Source: Eukaryota sp. TZLM1-RC
Taxonomy: Eukaryota; Metamonada: BaSk clade
NCBI GenBank assembly: GCA_040285825.1
Contig: JAUPSS010000005.1
Span: forward strand, 1,364,001-1,428,000
Reading direction: 5' to 3'
DNA: 64,000 bases
Shown: positions 47,231 to 56,486 of the stretch, piece by piece
How positions within the stretch are numbered: position 1 is the first letter of the stretch
Layout: every line of letters begins with the position of its first letter
Notes under the pieces: generated by a model
What the model was told of the DNA's origin: nothing
Seen by the model: the letters and a program-made list of their open reading frames with translations, nothing else
Databases searched by the model: none
Position numbers and translations under genes: made by a program

Positions 47231-48145
47231 ATTCAATACTTTTGGCTGATTTGGACTATAAAGATGTAGATTTTGAAGGCTGTTGTTTAAATTTTATTGA
47301 AATAAAAATACATTTAGTTTGAACAAATAGTTGGTGATAAAGAGTCAAAGTCTTCTTGTAAAAAAATAAGATAAGAGAAACAACAATTTGTTGATGAGAT
47401 CAACTTGGTAGAAAAAGCGATTTTTTAATTCAAATATACAAAATGTTTCACCCTTAATCAAATTTGAAAGGAATTTGACACTAAAATAAGTTTGGATGAA
47501 TGGAAGCAATCTTCCATTTAAACATTCCAATCTTTTGCAGTGTTGCTTATAAACAGTGTTACAAGAAAACCCTCTTATTTCTTTAAAAACCCATTTATTG
47601 CCATTTTATGGTTTTTAACAAAACCATAGTGCACTAAACAGGGCCTGGTGTTCAAACACAGGTTCATAACAGTTCAGCACACACGGGTTTAAGAACACCC
47701 ATACGGTGTTCTACAACTTTTCAGTTAATGCTGTTTATCTTACAAGTCATGCTAGGTTACTATCAGTCTCTTAACTTAACTTAGTACATCAATGTATCAA
47801 GTCAAACTTACATTTATTATCAAACAAAACTGTAAACTCTAAACAAGATTTTCGTGACGATAGAGATCTAAGATTTTCGTTTAGAAAACCCCTCTTTTAA
47901 GCAACGATCGGAAAAAGTGCAATCAAGTACACAACTAAAGCTCCACATCCTGAAAAACTACCCCTCCTACATCGAACAGTCAATTACTAAAGACTCAGAA
48001 AATTTACCAAAAGAAGAACAGAAATCAATCAAAAAATAATTTCAACATTCCCTTGAAAAAGAAAATACAGTCCTGTTTTGCCAGTGTGCACAGTTGAAAA
48101 TTCTTCCAGTACCTTCCTTTACAACAACACCGAAATCTTCAAGGA
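47231..48145. other. 5' flank of Fanzor copy alpha-2, with hairpins
   Basis: No gene. It contains two clear inverted repeats: TATGGTTTT/AAAACCATA (47607-47628, 9-bp stem, 4-nt loop) and AGAACACC/GGTGTTCT (47692-47712, 8-bp stem, 5-nt loop). They may mark the element's left end. Confidence 0.5.
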
Positions 48146-49783
48146 ATGCCACAACTGCCTTACCTAATGAGCCGAGCAATCAAAAAACAAAATGACTTAA
48201 ATTATGATGGGCACATGCTCATAGTAGATGAACACTTGTTTTTGTGCACATTGACAAAAACCCATACGATCCTCCATTGTCGGGCTCGTCAATTGCCGTC
48301 TAACGTGAAGACAAGTTTAACTAAAATTTGTCAATCCTGGACAAAAAACTTTATTCGTGCTCATTGTAGAGCTCTGGATAAAACAAATGTCTTTGCAAAT
48401 AATATTCTTTCACTTTTACCAGATGAAACATTAGCCCAACCCGAGGAAGTTGTTGTTGATTCCGTTCTTGAATACTACATCAATTTCAATTTGAATAATT
48501 CAAGAGAAAGATTCTTTTTACTAAAGGCATGTAAGTTTATCTTGAATCTCCTTCAAAGATTTCCTACCACTGCCTCCCTACTGTCCTCACATGATAAAAT
48601 CACCTTTTCATCAAAGGAAATTGGTGAACTTTTTCTCTTCAATCTTAAAATTTCACAATACTGACTCACTTTCTTTTCTCTTATGCATTGCTGGAAGAAA
48701 TTTAGAATGATACCTTTAGCTTCTCATAAAGGTTCTAAATTTCATGAGGTACCTTCACATGTTTTCCACTCTGTGAAAAAATTTCCACTTATTGAAGGAT
48801 TATCTTCCAAAACAAAGTTTATCAAAAATACATGTCTGAAACGATTATTCAAACAATGTCCTTACCAAAAATTCAATATCAACAGAAAAAGTTTGAAAAA
48901 TAGATTTAAAAAAATTTTATTGAAAACTAATGGTAATGAACTGCTTTTGACCTTTGAAGGTAAAAATAATGACTTAGAAAACACAGATGAGCTGGATGAA
49001 CCACCGAAAAAGAAACGAAGATTAAAAAAAGAAATGAAAAGTGACCCTAATGCCAACAAAACCAGAGAAACACAGTTGAAGGGCACTAAAAAAATGCCTC
49101 GTCGAAGACGTAGACATCCAGTCGAAATTTTACCTGAAAGGCCCCTTATTGGCGTTGATCTGGGCCAATCAAGATTATGTGGTTACTTCTTAAATGATAA
49201 TCAATGTGGAGTTATTCCTTGTCCAACTGGCAGGAGGTACAGGACAAATCCTTCACCCAGTAAACACTCTCCCAACCAATATTCCGTTCAAAATTTCAAC
49301 CAATATTTGAACCATTGGAATTTGGTTAGGAGGAAAGTGTATTTGGAAAGTAATCGCCAGAAATGGAAAATAATTAAATCTGATAACTGCAGACGAAAAG
49401 AGAGACGGTTCCGAGAGACTCTCAACAAATTTCAAAGGCTGGCTGGACATCCTGATAAACTCTATCTTGCTGTGGGTTCTGCTAATTTCCCTTCTCATTG
49501 CCGAAAAGTCAATCGATATGAATCAGCAAGAGCTTTCAGAAAATGGTTGTGTTATCAAAAAGACGTGCAGCACTTGTAAACCAGTGAATTTAATACAAGC
49601 AAACTGTCAAGTTGTTTCATGGCTGAGAATATTCAAGCAGGATCATGGCAGATGCGTATTTGTACTGAGTGTCAAATAGTATATGACAGAGATATTTCCG
49701 CTGCAAAAAATATTCAAATTAAGAAGAAAGTGGAATTGTGGCCGGAAAGATACATTTGCCCAGATGCTCTGTTGAGGAGATGA
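48146..49783 (+). pseudogene. Nearly intact Fanzor (eukaryotic TnpB)-like gene, copy alpha-2
   Basis: One frame runs from ATG 48146 to TGA 49783 (about 545 codons) with just two in-frame stops, TGA at 48662-48664 and TAA at 49576-49578. Fanzors are RNA-guided DNA nucleases related to TnpB. Visible here: a basic nuclear-localisation-like stretch (KKKRRLKKE, RRRRRH near 49010-49120); RuvC-I PLIGVDLGQSRLCGYF with Asp codon 49157-49159; SEFNTSKLSSC; the second half of a zinc ribbon, ICTEC; and RuvC-III YDRDISAAKNI with Asp codon 49691-49693. The first CxxC is degraded (SSCF). Both visible Asp residues are kept, and the first and last thirds are otherwise uninterrupted. The true N-terminus is uncertain because the frame is closed upstream near 48095. 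Readthrough is unlikely because all three stops end other genes. Confidence 0.82.
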
Positions 49784-49809
49784 ATAGGGAACGTGAGCAT
49801 ACAGAAACT

Positions 49810-49957
49810 AAAACTTTTGAGACCGACCTACAAATGCCTTAGTAGCATTTGGTAGATCCACTTAGATACATCAAGTCGCGAGGCTTTGTTCTGTGAAAGC
49901 AGTAGGTGTATTTAAGTGAGGTAGCCCATTGATGAAGATCATGATTGTCTTTGTCAA
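49810..49957 (+). repeat. Conserved non-coding tail of Fanzor element, copy alpha-2
   Basis: This directly follows the Fanzor frame and is conserved with 36074-36210, apart from an extra 12 bp or so. A 7-bp stem CAAATGC/GCATTTG with a 7-nt loop sits at 49831-49851. In TnpB/Fanzor elements the guide RNA is encoded at the 3' end overlapping or next to the nuclease gene, so this is a candidate. That role is an inference. Confidence 0.7.
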
Positions 49958-50015
49958 ATGACGCTACATGTCTCTTACAGCCTGTGAGTAGACATTGAGA
50001 AAGTTGAAAACAGGA

Positions 50016-50097
50016 GTGAATTTCACAGCTAAAAAACAGCTAAAGGGGAATGTATGATAAGTGAAATTCACAGTTTTATGATTTAAGTGAAATTCAC
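50016..50097. promoter_or_regulatory. Three palindromic 11-mers before the 50139 gene
   Basis: GTGAATTTCAC at 50016-50026 and GTGAAATTCAC at 50061-50071 and 50087-50097, the last two preceded by AA. The element is a palindrome around a central A/T. The nearest copy is 41 nt from the ATG. The same 11-mer lies 43 nt upstream of the giant gene at 56487. Confidence 0.55.
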
Positions 50098-50138
50098 TTA
50101 CAAACAGTATATCAACCTTCACTTTCTGTTTGCCTTAC

Positions 50139-50529
50139 ATGAATTCGTCTCTCGTTGCCCCTGTTCCTTTAAATTTGAACGCCAATCGCCCAATATCGGT
50201 TCCTCCTACAACGTATGTGGTAGTTTTCGTTTTTTCACAACAGCAAAGCCGATAACTTGTCCCCTCTTAACAGTTCTGATTCCGAAACAGAAAAGGCTCA
50301 ATGTGAGCTCAGATCCATCTTCACGAGCGCCAGTTCTCCGGACATCTTCTCCCGTGTCAATTTCACGAGCTCCTCGCCCTTTCTTGTGACATCTCCTGAC
50401 TACTTCAGGCCAGACAATCCCACAGAGTTTGCTGAGTCTTGGCAGCAAGGTCGTCGTATCTTTTCTGCCCTTTGTTTGTCTCCCCCTCCAGAGTCCTATG
50501 AAGGAAAGAAGTCTAGTTTGGCACACTAG
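50139..50529 (+). CDS. Small two-exon Ser/Pro-rich protein, unknown
   Basis: The exons 50139-50212 and 50244-50529 join in phase 2 to give 119 residues starting MNSSLVAPVPLNLN and ending KKSSLAH at TAG. The second exon alone has no ATG (its frame opens at TTG), and the 31-nt GTATGT...ACAACAG intron solves this cleanly. No domain recognised. The sequence is rich in Ser-Pro sites and ends with TEFAESWQQGRRIFSALCL, which may form an amphipathic helix. It is preceded by three palindromic motifs. It lies 157 bp from the gene at 50687 on the same strand. Confidence 0.7.
50213..50243 (+). other. 31-nt spliceosomal intron
   Basis: GTATGT donor, pyrimidine-rich end and ACAACAG acceptor. It restores a single frame between an ATG exon and the downstream exon, phase 2. 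Confidence 0.8.
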
Positions 50530-50686
50530 TGCTTGTTTTTCATTATTTTTCCGGTTTAGCAGTGTATATACTTTAGTTCTGTTTTAAATAAATTCGTGTA
50601 TAGCATTTTATGCTGTATGTTTCGTCTAGGTCAGGCATCACATTTGATTACTTGTGAATCAACCTATTTTTTACATTAATTTAAAC

Positions 50687-51160
50687 ATGTCCTCCACATC
50701 TTCGAAAATAGATCTTCTTACCATACTACGACGACGCGATCACGAGATTGCAGAACTAAAACAACAAGTACAAGAGCTTGAACGTCAGCTTGCTCACACT
50801 TCTTCCCCACAATTTTGTTATCGATGTAGTGAAACACTTGATGGATTCCCAGATACTGAGTTAAACAATGGTGAGTCTTCGCCTACATCCTCTGTTTACA
50901 ACGTTTCCTTTTCCACCCCTCTTCAGACTCAAAAATCTACTGATAATGTCTCACTCATGTTTACTGATACATTCTCACCAATGAAATCATTTTCTCCGTC
51001 CAGAGCGACTCGTCCATCATGTCCTACAATTTCTCCTACTACCATCAGGAAAGAGCCCACTGATGTTAAGCCTTGTCCTAACCCAACCCCAGTTCTACAC
51101 AGTCCTTGTAAGTCTGAACCACTACCAAGGCCTTCAAAGTCTTTCTATAATTCCAGGTAA
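50687..51160 (+). CDS. Small coiled-coil protein, unknown
   Basis: 157 residues from ATG 50687 (a frame extension to 50654 would start at GTG) to TAA. The first 45 residues form a short coiled coil (IDLLTILRRRDHEIAELKQQ), followed by CYRC, a single CxxC, then a disordered Ser/Thr/Pro tail with several T/S-P sites (SPSRATRPSCP, SPTTIRKEPTD). No family recognised. The leucine heptads suggest dimerisation. The neighbouring gene at 50139 is similarly small, Ser/Pro-rich and co-oriented. Confidence 0.65.
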   Translation: MSSTSSKIDLLTILRRRDHEIAELKQQVQELERQLAHTSSPQFCYRCSETLDGFPDTELNNGESSPTSSVYNVSFSTPLQTQKSTDNVSLMFTDTFSPMKSFSPSRATRPSCPTISPTTIRKEPTDVKPCPNPTPVLHSPCKSEPLPRPSKSFYNSR

Positions 51161-52464
51161 TTGAATTTTGTATTTGTATTTATTAGAGTTAGGGACCCCT
51201 CTTCAATTGCTTGTCTTGTGAGATTACACCGTTTCTGATGTGAGAGAATGTATTTCATTGTTGTTCAAAGTTCTAGTTACACTTCACTAGAGAAGTGGTT
51301 CAATTGGGAAAAATTGACTGATCAGAATTTAAAAGTTTCCTTTCTGAAAAATATTACTAAATTCCAAAAATGATGCACAAATAAATAAAACTAACTGTAA
51401 TGTAATGTTTATTTATATTTTCAATGACTAGTGTAAAACAGGAGATATCTTTAAAACAAAAGCCCAAAGTCCATATCTTCAAAGTAACTGAGCTAATCAT
51501 CAATTCCAATAATTTTAACTCCAAAACATGTATGAAACTCCAGACACAGATAAAAGAATTTGTTTCTGCATCAAAGGCATAGACTTTGAGTTGATGACAA
51601 CAACTCAATTTTTCCTGCACATGTTGTATTTGTAGGCGTTAAAACGTATCTGGAATTGATATAAGTCAGCAAGAGTCAGGAAGGCATCAGTTAAATACTT
51701 TGAAGAGTTACTGAATGTGGAGAACCCACACATGAATAATTTGTTTAAACAATATATTATACCCACAGGAGTGTTATCCAAAATCAGTCCAATTATGACA
51801 TATTAATGCCTTATATCCATAAGATATATTATGATATATTGTTGCCGGTTACTGAATGAAGATCAGTTAACTTTCACACAAGCAACAATGTAGAACAAAA
51901 AATGTATTGAACAGAATCATGTTGTGAAATAATAAATAATACTATTGCTAATAATTTCAAAAGTTGATTGCTTTTAGGTAAAACTAAAACGCAATTCAAT
52001 AACCAAATCAATCGTTTATGGCATTTGATAAACTAATGTTGTAATTATTTAAAACAAAACGAGACAATACTGCACAAAAACCGAGTACGGTTCAGTACAA
52101 CTGTCTTGTTTATTCCGATACATCTCTAAATTTTGATTTAGTTGGTTCACTTTTGAAAATAGTCACTACAACGTTGGACTGTCTCTTACTCAATGAATAT
52201 TTTATTATTATAAATATTATTAAATTGAATAACGCTACAAACACCAAGCAGACACAGTGTTCTGCCATTTGTTATTTCATGTCTGTTAAAAATATAACAT
52301 AATGTCACTTTGAAATAATGAATGGTGCATTATACCATGTCATACGCTGTACTATGTCATACGGAACTTTGAAATCTTGAAAGCTGTTCATTACCTTTAG
52401 TTTTCAATAAAACTGTCTACTTTTCAAAGTTTTTCTGTTGATATTAAATTTTGGACAAGGACAT
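51161..52464. other. Intergenic, nothing recognised
   Basis: AT-rich sequence holding only weak frames. Confidence 0.45.
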
Positions 52465-52984
52465 TGTTTGAGACAAAACCTTCACCCAGTAAACACTCCA
52501 AAAATATTCAATTTTAAAAGAAATAAATTTAATTAACCAAATTGTTCCTCTCGTTTTTAGTGTTCATGGGGGTTTTTACACTAAAACAAAAGTACTGTTT
52601 GACGAATTTGGATGGAATGAGGTAGCAGATGAAATTAGTTGTATCATTTTGAAGAATAGCTTTAAATGCCACAGTGCTTTTAGTTATATACTTCAAAAGA
52701 AAAGAGAAGATCGTCAATGTTGGTAGGTAGTTGTTTTTTAGTATTCAAGTAGTTTCTTCTTAATTTTCAATAAAAGTAAACACTCCACCAACCAATATTC
52801 CGTTCAAAATTTCAACCAATATTTGAACCATTGGAATTAGGCCAGGAGGAAAATGTACTTGGAAAGTAATTGCCAGAAAAGGAAAATAATTAAATCTGAT
52901 AACCGCAAACGAAAAGAGAGACGGTTCCGAGAGAGCATCAACAATTGTCCAAAAACTGGCTGGACATCCTGAAAAACTCTATGT
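52465..52984 (+). pseudogene. Fanzor fragment, copy alpha-3, with nested insertion
   Basis: Sequence at 52465-52499 and 52775-52984 matches the RuvC-I to post-RuvC-I part of copies alpha-1 and alpha-2 (for example TTCACCCAGTAAACACTC and AACCAATATTTGAACCATTG). No coding potential remains. The two parts are separated by a nested insertion with a 12-bp target duplication. Confidence 0.7.
52500..52774 (+). mobile_element. 275-bp insertion with 12-bp target-site duplication
   Basis: AGTAAACACTCC occurs at 52488-52499 and again at 52775-52786, whereas copy alpha-2 has one such site, so about 275 bp was inserted. The insertion contains a plus-strand frame ending CW at a TAG (52724-52726), including KTKVLFDEFGWNEVADEISC, and ends in AATAAA (52769-52774) directly against the duplicate. 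It looks like a 5'-truncated retrocopy of an unknown transcript, without a long poly(A) tail. Confidence 0.6.
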
Positions 52985-54125
52985 CATACTATGTCATTAG
53001 AGCAAAACAAAATGTACTCAAAGTACTTAAGCAATCATCAACCAGTAATAAGTCTGGAAAAATATCAATGGAAAGCTTGGATGTACAATCATAGTGCATT
53101 TTATGATGACACGTCACAATGACAAGTTGTGTAAGTTGTGTAAGTTGTCAATTTAGCGACTCACATCAAAAAAAAATTAAATTCACTGCAATATTGACAT
53201 TAACATACAGCTTTACTAGTGTCTTTTGTTTGAAGTTCCTTGTTGAACACTATCCGAGCTATATCCATTTTGTAGAACTTGAATTTCGCTTAATCATAAA
53301 CTTTAACTCTTAAGCACAAATTGTTGTCATATCAGTGTGGTTTAATGTTTCCGTTAAATCAAATCAATTATTCAAAGATATATTCCCAATCTTAAAAATG
53401 CGTAAAGTGAAATTGAACCAGTGCCTTTAAATTTAATTTTGACATAATATATTTTGCCCGAACTGAGGTAGTGTTAGACTTGGATGAATGTGGAATTTCC
53501 CAGTTGTTTATCTGATCTTCATAATATGGTTTATTCTAGTATCAGCTACTTTCTCTACGGTTTGTCTGTGGTTCGAGAATGTTGTATATCAATGAGAAGA
53601 CCATCGTTCCATTGTAGACCATGCTCTAATGCATAGAAAAATGCAACAAATATGCACCAATTTAACTAAAGTAATTCTATTCTGACTTCATTGATCAAAA
53701 CTTATTTTCATACTTGAATCAATGTTTAAAACCTTTTGCTCTACAAGAAACAAATTGAAACTGTTAATTGAAGCTACAAACCAAAATAAGCCAGTTTCAG
53801 ACCAGTTGTTTTTGAAATGTTATGTAAAACAATACTGAAATATCTATTATCAATTCATTATTGAAAACTGAAGGTGAAGAAAATGAAGGAAAGAATGTTT
53901 ACAACAATCAATGCGTTAAAAAGTTTAAATATTTTTTTTTATTTTTTTTAATTCTTATAATTAATGACTTTTTGATAATATATTTCAAACTGGTAATTGT
54001 ACTACGGTGCAGATAGCAACTAACTAAAAGTAAAAAAACAGTATGAAAACCACCACTACTTACTATACAAGGAAATATTAAAACTCCAAATAAATCAAAA
54101 TTTTACAGTAATTTACAAAAAATAA
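52985..54125. other. Intergenic, nothing recognised
   Basis: AT-rich spacer before the 3' end of the second PH gene, with long T runs at 53930-53950. Confidence 0.45.
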
Positions 54126-55756
54126 CTAAACAATGAAATCAAAAATTCTATCCCTTGATTTTTCAACAACATTATTAATAATCTCCCAGACATAATCATC
54201 TAGCAAATGCTCCAAGCTTCGTTCTACAGTTACATAATCTTTTAATGGTTCAGGAATAATACTGCTTAAAGGCTCCACTAATGAAATGACTGCAGCAAAA
54301 GCTTGTAGTTTGAGTGGACAAGAAACTAAATTGTAAAGAATTTCTCTACTTTTCTTGAACAACAGCGTTTTACAATCATTTGCCAACTTTGTCCTTACAG
54401 ATTTACCTGCACTTAACACCTCTTTTCCATCTTTTAACTCATTTTCAAGGGTAAAAACTGCATCATTCATAAGTGAGACCAATTGATCACCCAATGATGC
54501 CAACAAAAGATAAGGTGACACATCTCTCAAAATTTCACTCAAGACTTCCAAGCGTTCCCTGCAACCTTCAAGTTTTCTTCTTGAATACAATAACCGATTG
54601 CTCCAAGGCCATTTGATTGAATCATATACCTCAGTCAAAACGGAAGGTATTCTTGACTGGTCAAGTTCTGATAGGTCATTAACCACGTGATCAAAAGCCT
54701 TTAAAAGTTCAATAAAAGCATCAGTCATGAACGTCTCAAGAATTCCAAAGACTTTTGATACCACTGGAGCCACTGAACTGCTCAGTATAGGTTCTACTTG
54801 CTCCCCAATTGCAACATGTAGCTTTGTTTTCAACAAAACTTGGGTTTGGGTAAATTCATTGGCTACTCGAGAAAGACCTTCGCCAATCAAACTGCGACTT
54901 GACTCAACTTGACCAATCAAATCACGCCACACTCGATTGACTTCATTAGAAACAATCAAATCAACTGATTTTTGCACTGATTTTCTCGCAGCAGCTCCTG
55001 ATTTTCTACTACCTCCATAGGGCAAAGCTGCATACACTTCAGACATCACCTCTCTCTCTAACCGAGAGTTGATCAAAATCCCCAGTTGTTCTGGTTCAGA
55101 GCAGGTAATGTGGAAGATGGAAGAATCATAAATAGAGAGCGTTTGCCGAGTTTCTTTATAAGCGTTGATAAAAGTTTTTCGAAGTAAAGGGTCATTACTT
55201 AGTGGCGGTTGAGCACGACGACAGGCTAGACGAAAGATTCGCTGCCAAAGGTCTTTCTCTTCTTGGTTCTCAGCCTGGAAATACCAACAACGTCGTGTAG
55301 GGTGACGAAGTTCAAAACAGAATTCACGGTTATCTATCTGAGGGTCTTCAATAACTCTCATTCCTTGGCAATGGATACTTCCTTTGGGGAGGGCTGCATC
55401 ATCATCGAGGGATTCTTCGTCTTCCCAGTATTCGATCTCATAGTTTGGTTTTACGACGAAATATCTGCGTTTCCATGGGGTTAGAGGAGATGGGTGGTGA
55501 ACATACAATTCTTGCGGTTACCACCCTGCTTGTACAGGTAACCAGTTTTGATAAAGTCATCTGATTGAGGTTTTGAAAGAAGTTGGGCTGAAGTAGTTTC
55601 TGTCGAGTTGGGCGAGAGAATAGAGTCTATCAGATTGTTCTTAAAGTGTTTTTGGAATATTGGAACGAAAGTGGAGAGGGTATTGTTAGATACATCTACA
55701 ATTCGACGTCTTTTGTAGTCATCAATTGGATTTTTAAGGGCTGATATGAGACTCAT
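54126..55756 (-). CDS. PH-domain protein, Niban-like (paralogue 2)
   Basis: The exons 55756-55507 and 55474-54126 total 1,599 nt, 532 residues, TAG stop. It has the same layout as the gene at 29704-31319: a short N-terminus (MSLISALKNPIDDYKRR), a PH domain (KTGYLYKQGG, NWKRRYFVVK), then helices with LMNDAVFTLENELKD, matching LMNNAVYTLQQEIE of paralogue 1. The frame is broken at 55475-55506 unless a 32-nt segment is removed; doing so restores the PH motif RKNWKRRYF seen in paralogue 1. The ATG is 15 nt from the stop of a Fanzor remnant. The shared 5' end with the giant gene at 56487 forms a divergent promoter region. Confidence 0.85.
55475..55506 (-). other. 32-nt intron with non-canonical GT-AT ends
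   Basis: The donor GTATGT and branch-like CTAAC are present, but the 3' end is CCCCAT, one base from CCCCAG. The next AG downstream gives a stop at once. Splicing at CAT|GG yields a Trp at the position where paralogue 1 has Trp. Confidence 0.6.
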
Positions 55757-55771
55757 TCTGATAGAAATTGT

Positions 55772-56070
55772 CTATAACAATGAAATAGATGTCCTGTTTT
55801 ACCCAATGTGGAGGGACTGAGTTTTTGAGAAGTGGAAGATTGTCTCCTTTTTCTTTGAACCTTCATCAACTTTGGCTCTCTGTAGGTATACTGGTCTATC
55901 TCTACCGTTTACATGTGCTTCCATCACCGCCAAGATATTCAGTGAAGCATTTCGATCTCTACTCCACAAAGATTAGTATAATTTACTCATGGTAAGCGCC
56001 TTTCGAATAGACATCTCATGCCTCTTACACTGCCTTGAATCTCTCCACCATCTCAATGTTTCAACTGTTT
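55772..56070 (-). pseudogene. Fanzor C-terminal remnant, copy gamma-2
   Basis: About 300 bp aligned with 40799-41098, encoding LWSRDRNASLNILAVMEAHV (the NRDxNA signature as SRDRNA), with one in-frame stop in the zinc ribbon and another, TAA, near the end. It ends at TAG 55772-55774, 15 nt from the ATG of the PH gene. It lies in the divergent promoter region shared with the giant gene. Confidence 0.7.
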
Positions 56071-56486
56071 TCTCTTTTTACAATCCACTTGTTGACATGT
56101 AAATAGAATTATTGAATATACACAGGAACAACTACAGTATCATTACTTAACCACAGTTACAAAGAAATTTTCTTCTTCATTTTGTTACCAGTTTCTATTT
56201 CCCAAAAATAAATTATGTCTTTTGCAGATTGTTTTTTTAATGCAGAATTGTAACGAATTCCAAGCAAAATTATTGCGACAAAGAGCATCAGCATATCAGC
56301 AATGCATGCATCTGAAATAGCTAAAACCAAAACACTATTTGTCTCAATTGTTGCAATGTGACAAATATTTTGTTGAAACTTAAGTCGTTTCCAGCTGTTG
56401 GTTGACTTTCATGTTGACTATATTCAGGTTAAGTGAAATTCACAGGTGTTTCGAAGAAATTTTCCCCTAAAACAACTATTTGCATA
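56071..56486. other. 5' flank of the right-hand giant gene
   Basis: No gene recognised. It includes the palindromic 11-mer at 56433-56443. Confidence 0.5.
56433..56443. promoter_or_regulatory. Palindromic 11-mer upstream of giant gene
   Basis: GTGAAATTCAC, 43 nt before the ATG at 56487, preceded by TTAA as in the copy at 50087. The same element precedes the 50139 gene at a similar distance. Confidence 0.5.

Noticed and set aside
48662-49578. Possible reassigned stop codons (TGA or TAA coding)
   Set aside because: TAA, TAG and TGA each end other intact genes in the window (LRR TAA; RCC1 and both PH genes TAG; VID27, WD40 and CARS TGA), and 20 kb of the left giant frame avoids all three.
51357-51620. 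Minus-strand 87-codon frame
   Set aside because: It starts at GTG, lacks any recognisable domain and has low-complexity hydrophobic composition.
52529-52717. Minus-strand 62-codon frame in the nested insertion
   Set aside because: The opposite strand has the more protein-like sequence ending next to AATAAA.
53119-53313. Plus-strand 64-codon frame
   Set aside because: It begins with a simple repeat (SCVSCVSC) and shows no conserved features.
55481-55756. Separate 91-codon gene before PH paralogue 2
   Set aside because: It encodes the N-terminus and first PH strand of the same protein; the frame rejoins after removal of 32 nt.
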